NCBI GenBank assembly: GCA_036852015.1
Contig: JAANDG010000593.1
Coordinates: 1 to 64,000 of the forward strand
From: Pelodera strongyloides
Taxonomy: Eukaryota > Nematoda > Chromadorea > Rhabditida > Rhabditidae
Direction: 5' to 3'
Length of the DNA: 64,000 bases
The translations under genes and the position numbers were made by a program. The notes under the pieces were generated by a model that was given only the letters and a program-made list of their open reading frames with translations, did not search any database and was not told the origin of the DNA. Shown one piece after another: positions 48,016 through 63,000 of this stretch. Within the stretch, counting starts at the first letter, position 1, and every line of letters starts with the position of its first letter.

Positions 48016-51000
48016 TTACTTCGAGATAAAACTGCGGACCTTCTTTGCAAATTCTCTGAAAAAGAACACATTGACTTCTTGGGCTTCTATGCACCATAGC
48101 GAAAGTCAACAATACACAGTGCATTAGTCGCGGGCATATACAAAGTAGCGATAAGAAAGACAACAAACAACGAAGTTTAACACGGCCCAGAGGCCGTATT
48201 CACCAACACGCAGGGAACCCTCCCTGGCCTCCCCAAGGAGCTAAAGAGTGGCGAGAGCAGGAGATTCCGGGCTCCCCGTGTGTTGGTGAATACGGTCACA
48301 GTTCCAGTCAGTTTCAAATCCTCCTCACTCACCTATTCTTGCCCTCCTGCTCATCCGCCGCCTTGCTCAATGCAGAAACAAGTGTTCGGGTGCTCGGTCC
48401 GACTTCCAATGGTGACCATTCGCGTAGTTCATCCATCAAAGCGTTGACCTGAATAAAGAAAGGGTCAGGGTCAGGTCATAAAACTCGTCGGGAAAAGTTC
48501 AAAACCACCATCCAAATATATGTATAGTGTTTCCCAAACTTGTATCTATTTATGATGCGTCTCTCATTTCCACCATAACTAATATTCTAATCGCGACGCG
48601 ACGGTGGTACGGTTGGGTCGCAACTACGCCATGAAGACCTGCATCTTACGATGTGAAAACCTAGCAGTAAAACTAGCAAATCCAAAAAGAAAAACAAACC
48701 TTCGCAATCGTCTGATTATCACTCAGGTGCATCATCTGCAGTGCCATTGCACTCGTTCTGGCAGCAATGTTCTCCAATACAAGGGTAAATCGCAACGATC
48801 CCGATAGCAAACATGAGAGAGAATTGATGCTTCGCATCAGCTAAATATACGATAAACATAAAAGAAGTAAAGTAACAAAAAAGTAAAGTCACTGCACCAC
48901 ACCTTAGGGTAACTTTTGGCTTTGCGAGTTACTAGACCTTATTTTCAGTACTTCTACTCTGCACTCTGGCGAACATTCGCTCTAACAAGTTCATCCCGTA
49001 ACAGATAACAAAGCAAAGATTCATGATTAAGTACATATCTTCAGCGACTACAAACTACAGAGCATAAACTATAGCTATAGCTTAACCGCACACGAATAGC
49101 ATAAATTAGTATCGTAATAAACATACTGTTTAAAACATAATCAGGTTAAACATCTCATAATCCACCATCAGAATCAAACTATCTTAACACATATAACAAC
49201 ACAAACTACACCTTAAACCGCTTTCTTTGATTGTCTTTGTGCGTAATAGTAATAAATTATTATTATAATTATTATCAAACACAAGATCTGACAACGATAA
49301 CAGATAACTCTTGTCTTGTACATAACAAAAATCAGCGCGAAATCCAAACAAACACACCTTGATTGCTGTCCAGTACTGCCGATCGAGGAATGCTCGACAT
49401 CCACTGCCCTCGTTTTCAATTGCTCTAAAACGAATAAATGAATAAATAATGCGAGTACCTTCTCGACCCGAAGAAGTATATTCCTGGAATGAAGACGGTC
49501 TTCGCGGGACTGGGACTTTAGAAGGCTGCCGAACGTGCTGATCTGATCAGGTATATCGAGGTCGAGAGCGCCAAGAAACCCCAATAAGGCGGAAAAGCAA
49601 TCGATAAATTATAAATAACTGATGATACAAAAGCAGGAGCTAAACACAGCCACGTAAATGTAAGGAGTAAGGCCCGCAAAGTGTTCAGTTTGCCAGTCGG
49701 CTCTATGCTAATCTACGCTAATTTTCATATAACGGTAAGACAAGCTCGCTAATTGTAATTGATAAAGATAAATAAGAACAAATACTCACTGCTTCGAGTA
49801 CATTGGGATAAACAGGTCCTCATCTGTGCATTCTTTGATTCGACGTCGAACGGCATCCATCAGACGTACTACGGGTTTCGATCTGAATAGAAACATATGT
49901 ATTGAGGAAGAAACTCTAATTTCTTCACCTCTCTCTCTCTAGCTCTTTCTCTCTCTCTCTCTCTCTCTCAAGAACTACAGTAGGGCATTCAAAGGCCACA
50001 TTCACCACTTAAAGCGAAATACCACCCGGTTTGGGGTTTTTTCACCAAAAATAGTTTGAAAAAAGTTATAAACGAAAATAAACATAAAAACACAAACAAA
50101 TAAGGGCATCTTGCACAAAAATGTTCTCAAACAACCAAATTTTGCGATTTTGTATGGGAAAATTCGCTTCAGGCGATTTGCCGATTTTAATACTAGCACG
50201 GCCCTGGAAAAATCGAGGGATGGCCTTTTCAAATGATCACGCATACAGCAGCATCCAAATGACGAAATGTTGACAAAATATTTTGAATTCGGCTAGTAAA
50301 ACGGTGGTTTGAAAACGGTGGTCAACGCACGGTTGTTTACTCCTCCTCTTTTTGTATTTTTTTGTTGAGTCCGACCGCTAATTCGCTTTAATTCCTAATG
50401 GGGGGATTCGCCGCATTTTTCTCTGCGTGTCTCACATTAAAATGCTATTTTCTATCACCAGGGAATATTTCCCCGAGGGAATGGGAGTGGTGAATATGAA
50501 CTCTGAAGCACGATGCACGCGCTCCCACAGCCATGCAACTCCAAGTGTTTCATTTGTTGCATATTACTACCGATGTGATCCATAAGTGTTTCTTGTCCGT
50601 GACCAATGTACGACTCAATCACATAAGAATCACAATAAAACTCAAACAAAAGGAAGCTAGTTTCGAGATGCAAATGGCCATGTTTCCGATTCGCACTTGA
50701 AATAACAAGTGCCTGTCCATGTTCAGGCCGCTTTACATGAATGTCAAATGTCTACCGTAACCCATGCGAATCACACAAATGACATGGTCCTGAAGCCTGC
50801 AGCGAAAGTGAATCACACCCGTACTATTTGAAATAGATCCGTAATCCGTACTAGATTCAAAATCGCTGCACAACCATGTCATTTACATTGACTCGAACAT
50901 GGACAGGCATTTGTCATTTTCGCAACTGCGAATCGCATACATGGAGGCCAAAACAATGAGTAAAAGAGAATTTCAATAAACCCACTTTTCCGTAATTGTC

Positions 51001-54000
51001 GGATATTCCTCAATAATCGCGGCCAATAGCGTGGCGAGATTTTTTGACTGTTTCAACGACATCGGGTCCCACTCCTCATTGACCACATCTGGAAAAAAAC
51101 CGGGTAAAAATAAAAAATAAAACGCAGGCAAACAATCATAAACAAGAAAAAAAATAAGGTTAACATTCAGCAGAGTACTAGCTCTGTACCTTACATTTAC
51201 ATAAACGAGACAAACCATTTGAGTACGTAAAGCACGTTAGTCAAATAAAGTTCCAAAAATCACAACTATCCGGTCCAAGAAAACAGAACACGCGTGTATC
51301 CACATACTATAAAAGAGTTACAACTTCGTTTTATCTAGCTCCAGTTCCCCCAAAAGTGCAAGCTAATTTGCGCAGAGAATTTGAATCTATAATCCTGATT
51401 CACGTTCAAACTTCTGAGACTAACAGACCTGTGAGGAAGGGGACAACCACCTTTTCAACTATGGCGGGCACCAGTCCTACGACGATCTTATGCTCTGGGT
51501 CCACCTCCGACTCGCAGCCAGCCGAAAGCGTGTCCACATACCACTGCATCGTATCCAGACGGAAGGAAGCATCCTAAAAGTACAGTTGTCAAAAGTCAAA
51601 CTAATACACAATACCACTATATGCATGTGGAGTTCTTTATGAACAAATATTCTTCTGACGACCTCGTAAACTGTATGGAAAATGAATACATGATTTTTAC
51701 ACAAAAAAAGTTAGCTCAGCTCATCAGATCCTTTTCTAAAAGTAAAGGTGAAAATATTTTCATGATTTCTTAAACATAGTTAGCTCAGAGATCAGTAATA
51801 AATTACACAACACGTAACACCTCACAAAACGTCGATTGTATTATGTCAGCACTTGGAAATTAAACAAACGTAAAAACAAAAACCTACAGTAAGTATATTA
51901 GCATTGGCCAGTTGCATTCGCACATAAGGAGATGCCAACTTGGGTATACAAAAGTGTACATATGCGTCCTCAAAGGACTGCCCATCTACAGAGAGCCAGT
52001 CCATCATATGATCTAAAATAATGGCACATATCAGGGAATAAATTACGTCCGCATCTCAAAATATTGGGGAGGTGATTTAGACTAATTTACATACAATGCA
52101 TTACGGATCGGGAGGTGATCGTCCGCATTTGGCGGGGTGTTTTATGCTATGGCACATATGATAATAAAATTCGTCAGTATTGTTTTGTAAACTTCATTAC
52201 ATAAATTTCAAACACGGAAACCACATACAGTTAGCTCGGATTGGGTTAACAGAAAGTTACCACTTCTATGAAGAAACACACACGGTAAGACCACAGACAC
52301 CGACAGACTTACACAAACACAATAAAGAAAATAACTAACCTAAAACCTTTCGTAGACTACTATAATCCTCCAGCGCGTCCACAAAAATGGTATCGAAGTT
52401 CGCCTTCAGTTCTCCTACAAAAAAAAGAGGTTAAACTAAAAAGTGGGCAATGTGATATGGTAATTAACGTTACATTAGATCACAACTAGGTAAAATTCCA
52501 GAAAACTTCTAACTGCATGACAACATCGTAGTGGTATGCAGTATAGCAGTATGCACCATCAAACCATACAAGATCAGTATATCAGTATAACTTGCCTATA
52601 TTACTTTTACTAACTACGTGACGTGACAATAACGAAATGGAATTTGAAATGTACCAGTAAAACAAGACAACGATAGCCTCACTATCTACATTACCGCACT
52701 TTCATCAGAAGCTGTACTGTACATAATTAAAATAAATATACATACCAATCATTTGTTCCTCTGCGACCACCTGACTCGTCGTCTCCTCATCGTCTGACGA
52801 TAGTCCGTCTGTATGTGAGATCCCTTCCAGTGTCTTTTCACGCTCACGTCTTCTGCGCATCCTAAACAAAAAAAAGCAAGTAAATAAAATTAAGTCGGAA
52901 AAAAGCTGCAGACACCCGACAAAGAACCAAAAAGGGCTATGCACGCCTAGCCCCAAAATATACACACGACTACTGAAAGTTTAGATAATGAAACTACCAA
53001 CAATTGCATAGCACGGCTAGGGAAGTGTTAAGTGGAAATTTGGAAAAGACGAGTACAAGAGGAAAACTCCAGCAGAAACAAACCGGTTTTTTTTAGATTA
53101 AAACGTGGCTGTCTTGCTTGAATGAATGAAACCCAACGACATGCGCCTCTGTATTAAATCCTTCGGGTTTACGTACCTTTGATACAAAAAATGATCTATA
53201 ATATCGGTAACTAACCTCCTAGCATCTCGTTCGGCAGCTCGAATTCCGTGGTCGTTTACACGCATTAGTTGGGGATTCTTGCCGGCCGCAGCCGCTGTGC
53301 ACTCATCATACGCGTCGCGTACATCACGTCGACGTCTGAAAAATGTAAAGAAAAGATTGACGTTTAAATTACTACAGTAAATCTCCAACATTATGACTAA
53401 TATAGCTAGGTCCTCCTACACCTAATTCAAGCACAAACACATCTCTAATAGCCAATGTACTGAGGTGCACGCGCTATCCGCTCAATCAAAAATACAGACT
53501 GTTACAATCCGGATGGTCACGCAGGAAAAGGTAAATCAATATACAGAAGAGAGTAAAAACAAACATTCCAGTCGTAGAGTTATGCACATCCTGAAACATT
53601 CCACTAATTCAGAAAACAACCAAGAAAGCTCACGGCTCACCTCCTCGTAAGCCTTTCCATTTTCATCTTCGATAGGGTTTGACGCTTTTCAACTAACGAA
53701 TTTACGTCGGCAACCTAAACAAAACATTTCCAACTACAACACTATTGTTCCAAGGAAGTTCGGTAGTTGTCGCCGTCATGCCGAACAGGGCATAAAACTC
53801 ATCGCGGAACTCAAAACCATCATCCAAATATATGTAGTGTGGAAAATTGTATTTATTTATGAATTCATGATACATTTCTAATTGTCACCATACCTAATAT
53901 TCTAATCACGACGGTGGTATGGCTACGAGCTCAAAACCACCATCCAAATGTATGCAATATGCTAATTCGGATGGTGGTTTCGTCGGTCAGTTCGTCAACG

Positions 54001-57000
54001 AGTTTATGCCATGCGCCGAGCAGATTATACAGACAAATAGACACTGATAAAGCAAATGGGATAAATCTAACAAGTTGATTTAGTACTGAAAAAAAACTAA
54101 TCAACCAATGATAGAAAAAAAGTAGAACTTGATAAACCTTTTCATTTAAGCAGTCGAGTAGACTCCGCACGTACAACTTCATCATTTGATACATTTTGAA
54201 TTTTTCCGCGATGACTGGACCCGCACACTCAAGCGAACTGTAAAGTATAGCAATAAAGATTCCTATTATTATCATTATCATTCGTATTATTATCATCATC
54301 AACATTATCTATCGGTTACAAAACACTGGTGACTGTGTGCTAATGCTACCTGCTAATAAAAAGGCTACTTGCAACATGCCAATTTCTCGCAAAAAAAATA
54401 TACAGAAAATAACGTAAATGCACATTGCAACGTACAACAATACAACAAAGTCCTAATGGCAAAAATCATAAACAAATGAGTAAGCTAATATCTTATTATA
54501 TAAAGGAGAAGAGTTTACTTTTTTGTTTGTGTGAACATAACGAAATCTTTTCATAACGAAAATTTTCTATTGGCAAAGAGCATACAAAATCTTTGCCGCT
54601 GGCGAGATTCGAACCCACAGCCACAGCAGCGCACAATCTCTCGATTCATAGTCCAACGCTCTACCTGTTGAGCTATGCTAGCTTATATCAAGGGTAATCC
54701 TCTGCCCTATGCATCACCTTCAATGGCAAATTTGCATGGTAGTATTAGTCGAGTGGAGATCTCAATTGATTATTATACGTTTCCAGAATCAGAGACGTGT
54801 GAATGTGTGGGAGGAGAAAAATACGAAATTTAACTTTTTACATTGTAGCAATTCTTTTTTAAATAGGGAAACAATCGGCCGAAGGCCGATTCCTCCAGTC
54901 GGAGAAGAGCCCGTAGGGCTCTTCGAACGGCTGGTATGTTAATAAAATAAAACAGGAACTCACCGAATAGCTTCCTTGTTCTCAGCAATATTTGTTTCCA
55001 GTTTTTCCGTACTTTGACGAAGTGAATTCAAACTCTCTTCACGATCGCTCAATCTGGAAGCAAGTGGATTTTGAACACGAAGAAGGTCATAAGCATGGAA
55101 AGAGTTTCGAAAAAGTTACAAGTTGGGGAGCGGCATGTGGTAAACACAGAACTATATGAACTTTAATTAACAATACTGTGGATAGAGGCCACATAATATC
55201 TATATATAATTAAAAACAGCCAACAAAGTGAACAAAGATCTGCCCTTGGGAACAACTAGGACAACCCAACAACATACCGCAGTGATAGTTTCGCCATAAT
55301 ATCGTCCATGGACACACTACTAGATCCTGGATTCACATCACCTAAATCACACAAATTAACAAACAAACAAATGATACCCTCCCTTACAATTAGTGTGATC
55401 GACAACCGACAAAGAACCAAAAAGAGCTAGCTCGCATCCTCACATGTTTTGGCTCCGAAATGTATATTTTCTATTATATATTCTACTGAATTATACATAA
55501 AGAACAAAAGAACAGACACAAAAAAGGAAAATGCAAGACATTTGGGACAAAGATGATGGCAAAGGTTCCCATCCCATGGCCGCATCAACGATGTGAACCC
55601 ACCATGACTTCCCATAGTATGCTCATGCTCCACATCCATATCAATATCCATTTCCACTGGCCTTCTGCGTTCATTCTCGTCTTCTATCCACTTTCGATTC
55701 ACTTCTGCCGTCTGCTTGTACTGATATCGGATTTCACCTATCTAAACAAAATCATGAATGAGAACATTCGAATGCAGAACGTCGATATAGAATCCCACGT
55801 AGAAATGGCGAGTATCAACTTATCGCGTGGTAAACGGTAATACCCACAAATAATTGAATATTCATGAAGGTGATGAAACATTGCTAAGAGCTGCATGTAT
55901 ATTCATGCAGGTGATGAACCATGCTAGTTGCCCAATGTATGTCCGGATCCGGATCATTGGCAATAAGAATATTCCAAAAAGACAAACATATAAGATAACG
56001 ATAACTGTAAAACAAACCGTATTCCGTCCCACGGCCTTCAGTATCTGCTGTTTCTCCCATTCGTCCACCTCCTCGTCACTCTTGCCGTCTCCTTGCTCGT
56101 GCTCCAGAAACCCGCTCTCTTTCTCTCGCTTCCGATTCTCATCCTCGATTAGCTGAGAGCGCGCCGAATAGAAGCTAAACGGAAAATAGTTTCAACCAAT
56201 TGGTAAAAATATTCGTCAATTTTTACGTGGAAAGCTCGACCATCTAAAAAGAAGACGAAACCGTTTGTTGCGACTTCGCCCAACAGGAATTCACTGCACG
56301 CAAAAAGCAGCAAAAGAAGTATAGCGGAACTGCGGAACCAGGGTATAAAATCGATGCGTATTTCAAAAATTTCCGGAGATGGTCGCCGGCCTTCGGCCGG
56401 AGATGGTCACACTACTTTTTCGTAAAATACGTTATTTTTTTTTGATACTGTAACTTTTGTAGTTAATCGAAAAAGCTGAAGGTAAAAGGTAACGTATATA
56501 GTGAAGGGAAAAGTGTTTAACAAAGTTTTCGAGAGCTAAAAAAATATTATCGAGTCTACGTCTGTGTGTATACCACTCCAGCTGTCTGTGCGCTAACCTA
56601 TGGGTACTGTAGCTGTTGAACACTTCCTTCCAGAAAGCTAACTTACAGTACCATCAGTTTGTGGTGTCCTTTGCTAACTGTCGTATTGCGTAAGCCATTT
56701 ATTGTAACAGTGTAATTAGTATATACTTGAATATGATTAATAAATAATAAATAATTTCGTTAGTATTTCCATTACTTACATTTTTGTGTGTGAATATAAA
56801 GATGAATCAGTAAAATGAAAGCTTCGATCTGCAAATTAATGCAAAGCCCACCCGAGGCTTCATTGCCTCACTTAGTGTTTTTTTTACTGTGAAGAAAAAT
56901 TTTTTTACAAAAAATTTCGGTATGGCCCGTCTTCGAACCTGCGTCGTCCGCGTACCAGCGCGCGCTCCTAGCCGTTAGACTATGAGACCCTTTTCTTTCA

Positions 57001-60000
57001 GTGCCTGTGGCAGTCATTACAAGCTTTCCTTGGAAAAGAGCGCGCGACACCCGATTGTCAAATTCTTAAAAACATTAATTCTATCCCAAACGGTCTAATT
57101 TCATTAGTATTCCGAAAATATGTCCCCTACATCATAATTTGGATTGTATGTCATCACCATACAGCTGGGAAAGCTTAATAATATAGGCTTAAAAATTTGA
57201 CCAATTTTCGCGCTGTTTTACGCATCAAACAACCATCTCCGGTTCGCTTCCTATTCTGAATAATGCTACGTGCTTAGCACCATTTTGTAGGGAATTTAAT
57301 TTCCTACAAACCATCTGTTGCAACTATTATGAAAAAAAAAATCAGTAGTTTCTTTGCTATAGCAAAAAAACAACGCGCGACTCGGCCGGCGTGCGCATCA
57401 AAAAACGCACCAAAAAAATGGAGGCTTCAGCAGAAAACCATCTCCAGATCTACTTTCCCTTGGACAATTCCTAATGAAACTTACATAACTGGATAGCTTA
57501 AACATTTCTCTATCCAACTACGTCGCTAGTTTTTCGATATTTGAAACTTGCGGCTTTTCGGAGATTGTTAACCAATGCCTACTCGCGCGCTAAAAAGTAG
57601 GTTTTTGTCCGTTGAGCGAGCTACTCCTCATGCCCGAGACAAGGAAAAGTGGATCTCAGTAAGTCAAGGGCTCACAGAATTCACTGAAAATGTGGGTATT
57701 GGATTAAAATTAAGGGTTTGTGGTATATATACGAAAATGAAACATTTTTAGTAAAATATTTTTCTTGTACATTTTTCATAGTTGCACACACTAAGTTGGC
57801 TCATAATAATGGTTAGATATATATTTACTTTTTTTCATTTATCTTGTTAATTTCAAAGATAAGTGTAAGCGTGTAGAGTCCTGAGAAATACTAAAATGAA
57901 ATGCTACCTATATATATATAGTGCATTTTTGCTTTGGGAATTCTCAGAAAGACTGACAAGGATATATAAGGCGTAGACGATGACCCACGCTACAAACTGC
58001 AACTCTACATGATAAAGTACATAGGAAAGCAGATCTGAGAAAAATAATACTGTTCTATTTTTTATTTTGAAAGGGAGTTTTGGCCCCTCAAAGTTTGTGT
58101 TATGCTCTTTCAGGCCATTGTCACATGCTGCCAGGAAGACTGAAACGGTCATCTCGTAGTGTAGTGGATAGGGTTGCAGGCTGCTGAGCGGAAGGTCACG
58201 GGTTCTACTCCCCCCTACTGAAACTATTTTTGCATTTTTTTCCGAGATTTTTTTGGAACTTATACCTTGAATAATTCATGGCAAAACAATTATTTTTGTA
58301 TTTCAACAACTTTAGGAATGTCCATGACCCATTTATGCACTATTCCGGGCAAAAAACAGGTAAGTGATTTTTCCAAGTTTATCATGAAATCACTGATGGT
58401 ACCCATGGTGGAAACATCAGCCGAAAATTATATGATGGTAAACAACAACAAAATGACTCTGAAGCATAACCTTCACAGTTTCAGAGTTCCACAAGATTGA
58501 AAATTATGTATATTTTATTCTAAATGACTTATTGGAGGTTCTGATTATGTGTTTCTGATGTGAGAGCATGAAAGAAAGATCTATGTGACCTTCTACAGAT
58601 TCTGTGACCATGTGTAGAATTCGATAGACTTCCTCTCCTTCAAGATGACAGATGACACACACTGACAAAACACGGCACACAATCTACAATAAAATTTGAA
58701 ACGAAACGGCGAATTATGGGGGCCCTCCTGCCATTCTCCGAACTCTAACCTAACTAGAAGGAAATATACTATTCAATGTTGCGTGTCGTTCTTTGTCGTG
58801 TTTTGTCAGTGTGTGTCATCTTGAAGGAGAGGAAGTCTATCGAATTCTACACATGGTCACAGAATCTGTAGAAGGTCACATAGATCTTTCTTTCATGCTC
58901 TCACATCAGAAACACATAATCAGAACCTCCAATAAGTCATTTGAATAAAATATACATAATTTTCAATCTTATGGAACTCTGAAACTGTGAAGGTTATGCT
59001 TCAGAGTCATTTTGTTGTTGTTTACCATCATATAATTTTCGGCTGATGTTTCCACCATGGGTACCATCAGTGATTTCATGATAAACTTGGAAAAATCACT
59101 TACCTGTTTTTTGCCCGGAATAGTGCATAAATGGGTCATGGACATTCCTAAAGTTGTTGAAATACAAAAATAATTGTTTTGCCATGAATTATTCAAGGTA
59201 TAAGTTCCAAAAAAAATCTCGGAAAAAAATGCAAAAATAGTTTCAGTAGGGGGGAGTAGAACCCGTGACCTTCCGCTCAGCAGCCTGCAACCCTATCCAC
59301 TACACTACGAGATGACCGTTTCAGTCTTCCTGGCAGCATGTGACAATGGCCTGAAATGGAGCATAACACAAACTTTGAGGGACCAAAAATCCCTTTCAAA
59401 ATAAAAAATAGAACAATATTATTTTTCTCAGATCTGCTTTCCTATGTACTTTATCATGTAGCGTTGCAGTTTGTAGCGTGGGTCATCGTCTACGCCTTAT
59501 ATATCCTTGTGAGTCATGCGCGAAGGGTTTATACTAACTCCCTCAGGCAAAAACAAAGACCACATAGTCTAGGGGCTAGGTGTGCTGACTTGTGCGCTGG
59601 CGACGAAAGTTCAAAGATTAGCCATACCGAACTTTTTTGGGGAATTTTTTTTTTTTTCTTCATCAACAAAAAAAAAAATAAGTGAGGCATTAAGGCCTCG
59701 GGTAGCTTTTGCATTCATTTGCCGATCGAAGCTTATAGTTTACCTTTTCTACAACACAAACGTAGTATCAAAAAAAGCAAATAATTTATTAATTACACTC
59801 TTTCAGGCAACGGGACAGTTCTGTGTAGCACAGAATGGTCTAGAGCGTTAATTAGTCTTTAAAATAATTAGACCACTAAACTAAAGACTCGTTAACTAGT
59901 CCTAGATCCTTCGGTGAGCGGATGACGATCTTCTTACCTACATGCTGAACATATTTCTACTATATACATATATAAACACTTTCAAAAAACATTTTTAATT

Positions 60001-63000
60001 CACTTATGCTATGCGGAATTCCTTTCTTCCTTGGTACAACCACCTTTTTGGTAATTAAAATACGGTAAATCGATAATAACTAATCCGATCAATAATCAAT
60101 AATATTTATTATAACATATTCTCTCGGCGGCCGCTTCCTCTCCCTACACCCTCTTCACTCCACACTATGCCTGCGCAGGGGTTACTTTGCCTTGTCAACG
60201 CCGTGCAGACGCCGTGCGAACGCCTTGGCAAAATGGTCGGATCGCCGTGGTACTTTTGTCAAGGCGTTCGCACGGCGTTTTTTTGCCGTGCCAAACGCCG
60301 TGGCTCCATTGTCAAGGCGTTCGTACGGCGTTGGGTGGCCTTGCAAACGCCGTGGTGATACATACTTAGGTAATTAGCAGTATAATAACGAAATACAACA
60401 TGATTATACATATATATATGAACCAGCGAAGATGGTGAACAATAACATAAAGAATGAAAACGTCTTTATTATTAGGAGGAAAAAGCGAATACTAATATCA
60501 AGCGCGTGTAGTGTATGCCAGCAACAGCAAAATAACTAACAACAACAAGAACCCAAGCAAGAAGGTAACTATTCACAAACATTAGGAGCAATATTGCATG
60601 GACTATTCCAGCTACACGGGAAATGATACTACTCACAACACGGAAACCTAATCAACAAACTGCACAAATGGGAAAACTTACTAAACCAATCAATAACCCC
60701 AGATATGCCCATGCCCTCCATAACAGATACAGATACATAAGCAGATTGTCCAGTATCTATGTAACGACCACAATTAGCATATGACTGATTCATTGATTGA
60801 ACACTTATCGTTCTAGGATCTAGGGGGGGGGGGGGGGGAGGGAGGAAATCAGATGCGATCACAGTATACCATTTTCATTCTATGTGAACATGCTTTCTCT
60901 TATCACTATGGTTAGCTGGAAAAACTCGTAACTACTATACGTGAATTATGACAGTCATTGCATGAAAAAGGTCAAGTACAACGCTTACAGGGCTAACAAA
61001 GCTACAGTAATCTACTAAAGGAGGCAGACTACATTCTTCAAAGTTCAAAGGTTGCTTTTGACTATTTTGACACGTCCCGAACCCAACATTTTGAGAGACG
61101 CGGCAGCCAACTCCTTTCTGTGTGTCGTGATGAAATAGGCGTATTATTTTTCACGTTGAAATCAAGAGTAGTGAGCAGCCACATCCACATTGAATCGGCG
61201 TAGTCGTGGGCTTCTAAATGATTACTTTACTACGGTACAATATAAGGTTTCAACTCTTACTCTACACTATATATGAACTATGTGTTAAGTCTTACTATCC
61301 CGTACAAGTGGCAAGAAATACAGTCTTATCCCGCCCCCACCAAGTTTGTTTCTTGTAAGAAGAATTATGCTCCATTCAATAAATAGCTTCCAAGACAGGT
61401 GAAGGACTCTTCTCGCATAGCGTTCTGCGGATTAAACGATTAAAGTGAGTGCCCTAAACGAAGTACGCAGTTGGTCTCCTTAATTATTTAGTTAGTGTGA
61501 CCCAACACGCTCTAGGTAAATTCATACGCCTCAGTGAATACATAACATATAATAATGATACGCAAAGTTCAATCTAGTAACATGTACCTGAATTATGTTG
61601 CGCTGGAGGATCGCCCGGATCATCAATAGTCTTCCAACTCGCACGTCGTACTGCCAGTTTATGATGTTCCCTGCGCTTCCGAATCACTATTTACAGGCAT
61701 TCCTTCCGTAGGAGATTCGCTTCCTTGCTCGTTGCCTGAACATTGCCAATTAATACTATAATAATACAATGGAATAATACAATAATAATTGATACATACA
61801 TACACGTACTACAATATAACAAACCTCTTTCTTTGGAGCACCATTTATGCAAGGAGTAATAATGCTTCCTGCGCGACGACCGATGATCCTGAAAAATGGC
61901 GATTTGCTCATCAACAATTGACGTTAATTGATAATACGATACACAGATATTACAATATATATGAAGTAACATCGTTTCACAGTGCAGCATTTGCAGTTCA
62001 TATTCACTGTCAATTCACTCCTCACCTACTGACTTTGCCACACACTTTCTTATCCCAATCCATTTCATCGTCAGACATCATTGCTTCTGTGTTTCATGGG
62101 CATTATTCGCAATTAGCGTACTTCTGCAACACATATAGAAGAGAATGTTGCATATCTTAACAATAGTACATACCAAATATTACATAAACGTTACTCAAAC
62201 AAATGAACAGCAAACATAAAAAGAAAACACTAAAAAGTTCGAACTTTTCAAAAAATTTATTTAAAATACAACAAAAACCTATTTACAGCCACTAATTCTT
62301 GTTCCTTCGCATTTTGTACAGTTGCGTACTTTTCACCCAACGCCGTGCAAACGCCAGGCACGGCGTAGACACGGCGTTTGGTGGCCGTGCACGGCATTCA
62401 CAAGGCACCCTGAAACCACGGCGTTCGCACGGCGTTGGGTGGCCGTGCACGGCGTTCGTAAGGCGTTTCTCTCCTGTGGCACACCTTCGACCAAGAATTG
62501 GCTACACTCCAAAACTACAAACCACAGAATCGGAATTAAAAACGATTTTTATTGCATTTTTGGTATTTACACATTTACACGTGAAGTAGATATTGTAACT
62601 GGTTCTCGGGTACTTTATTAACACAGAAAAGGCTTCCATTATTAATAAAAAAATGTGAAAAAAGTGTAAAATCGGAGATGGTCAAGTACGATCCGGAGAT
62701 GGTCATGCGTCATTTTACACATTCATTTATACCCTGTGCGGAACCGAACAACCTCGTGCAGGGGGAGTCACCACCCCATGATTTAATTAATGTATAGTTG
62801 AATAAATAGTATAAACACCGTGTAATGCTGACACCGTTGCATCCCATGAAAAGGCGATAAAGTTTCTCACTTCTCAGGATTCGTGTCCAATATAACTTTT
62901 TCCGACCGCCGACAGAGATAAAACTAACAGAGGACTCTTGATGCTTAGTTAGAAGGAGCGAAGGGTTAAGATAAACCCATATAATTATTTAAATAGAAAA

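Noticed and set aside
49213..49584. 123-residue minus-strand open frame as a PAXBP1 exon
   Set aside because: No splice acceptor before it, and joining it to the neighbouring exon creates a stop; the exon at 49424-49358 fits without it.
54598..54685. Functional tRNA gene
   Set aside because: A and B boxes are present but acceptor, anticodon and T stems do not pair convincingly and the spacing is long.
58267..59196. A 75-residue protein coded twice
   Set aside because: The two copies are the arms of an inverted repeat; duplication explains them and no family or splice context supports a gene.
60167..60377. Three overlapping plus-strand open frames
   Set aside because: The GC-rich repeat lacks stop codons in all frames; composition explains it.
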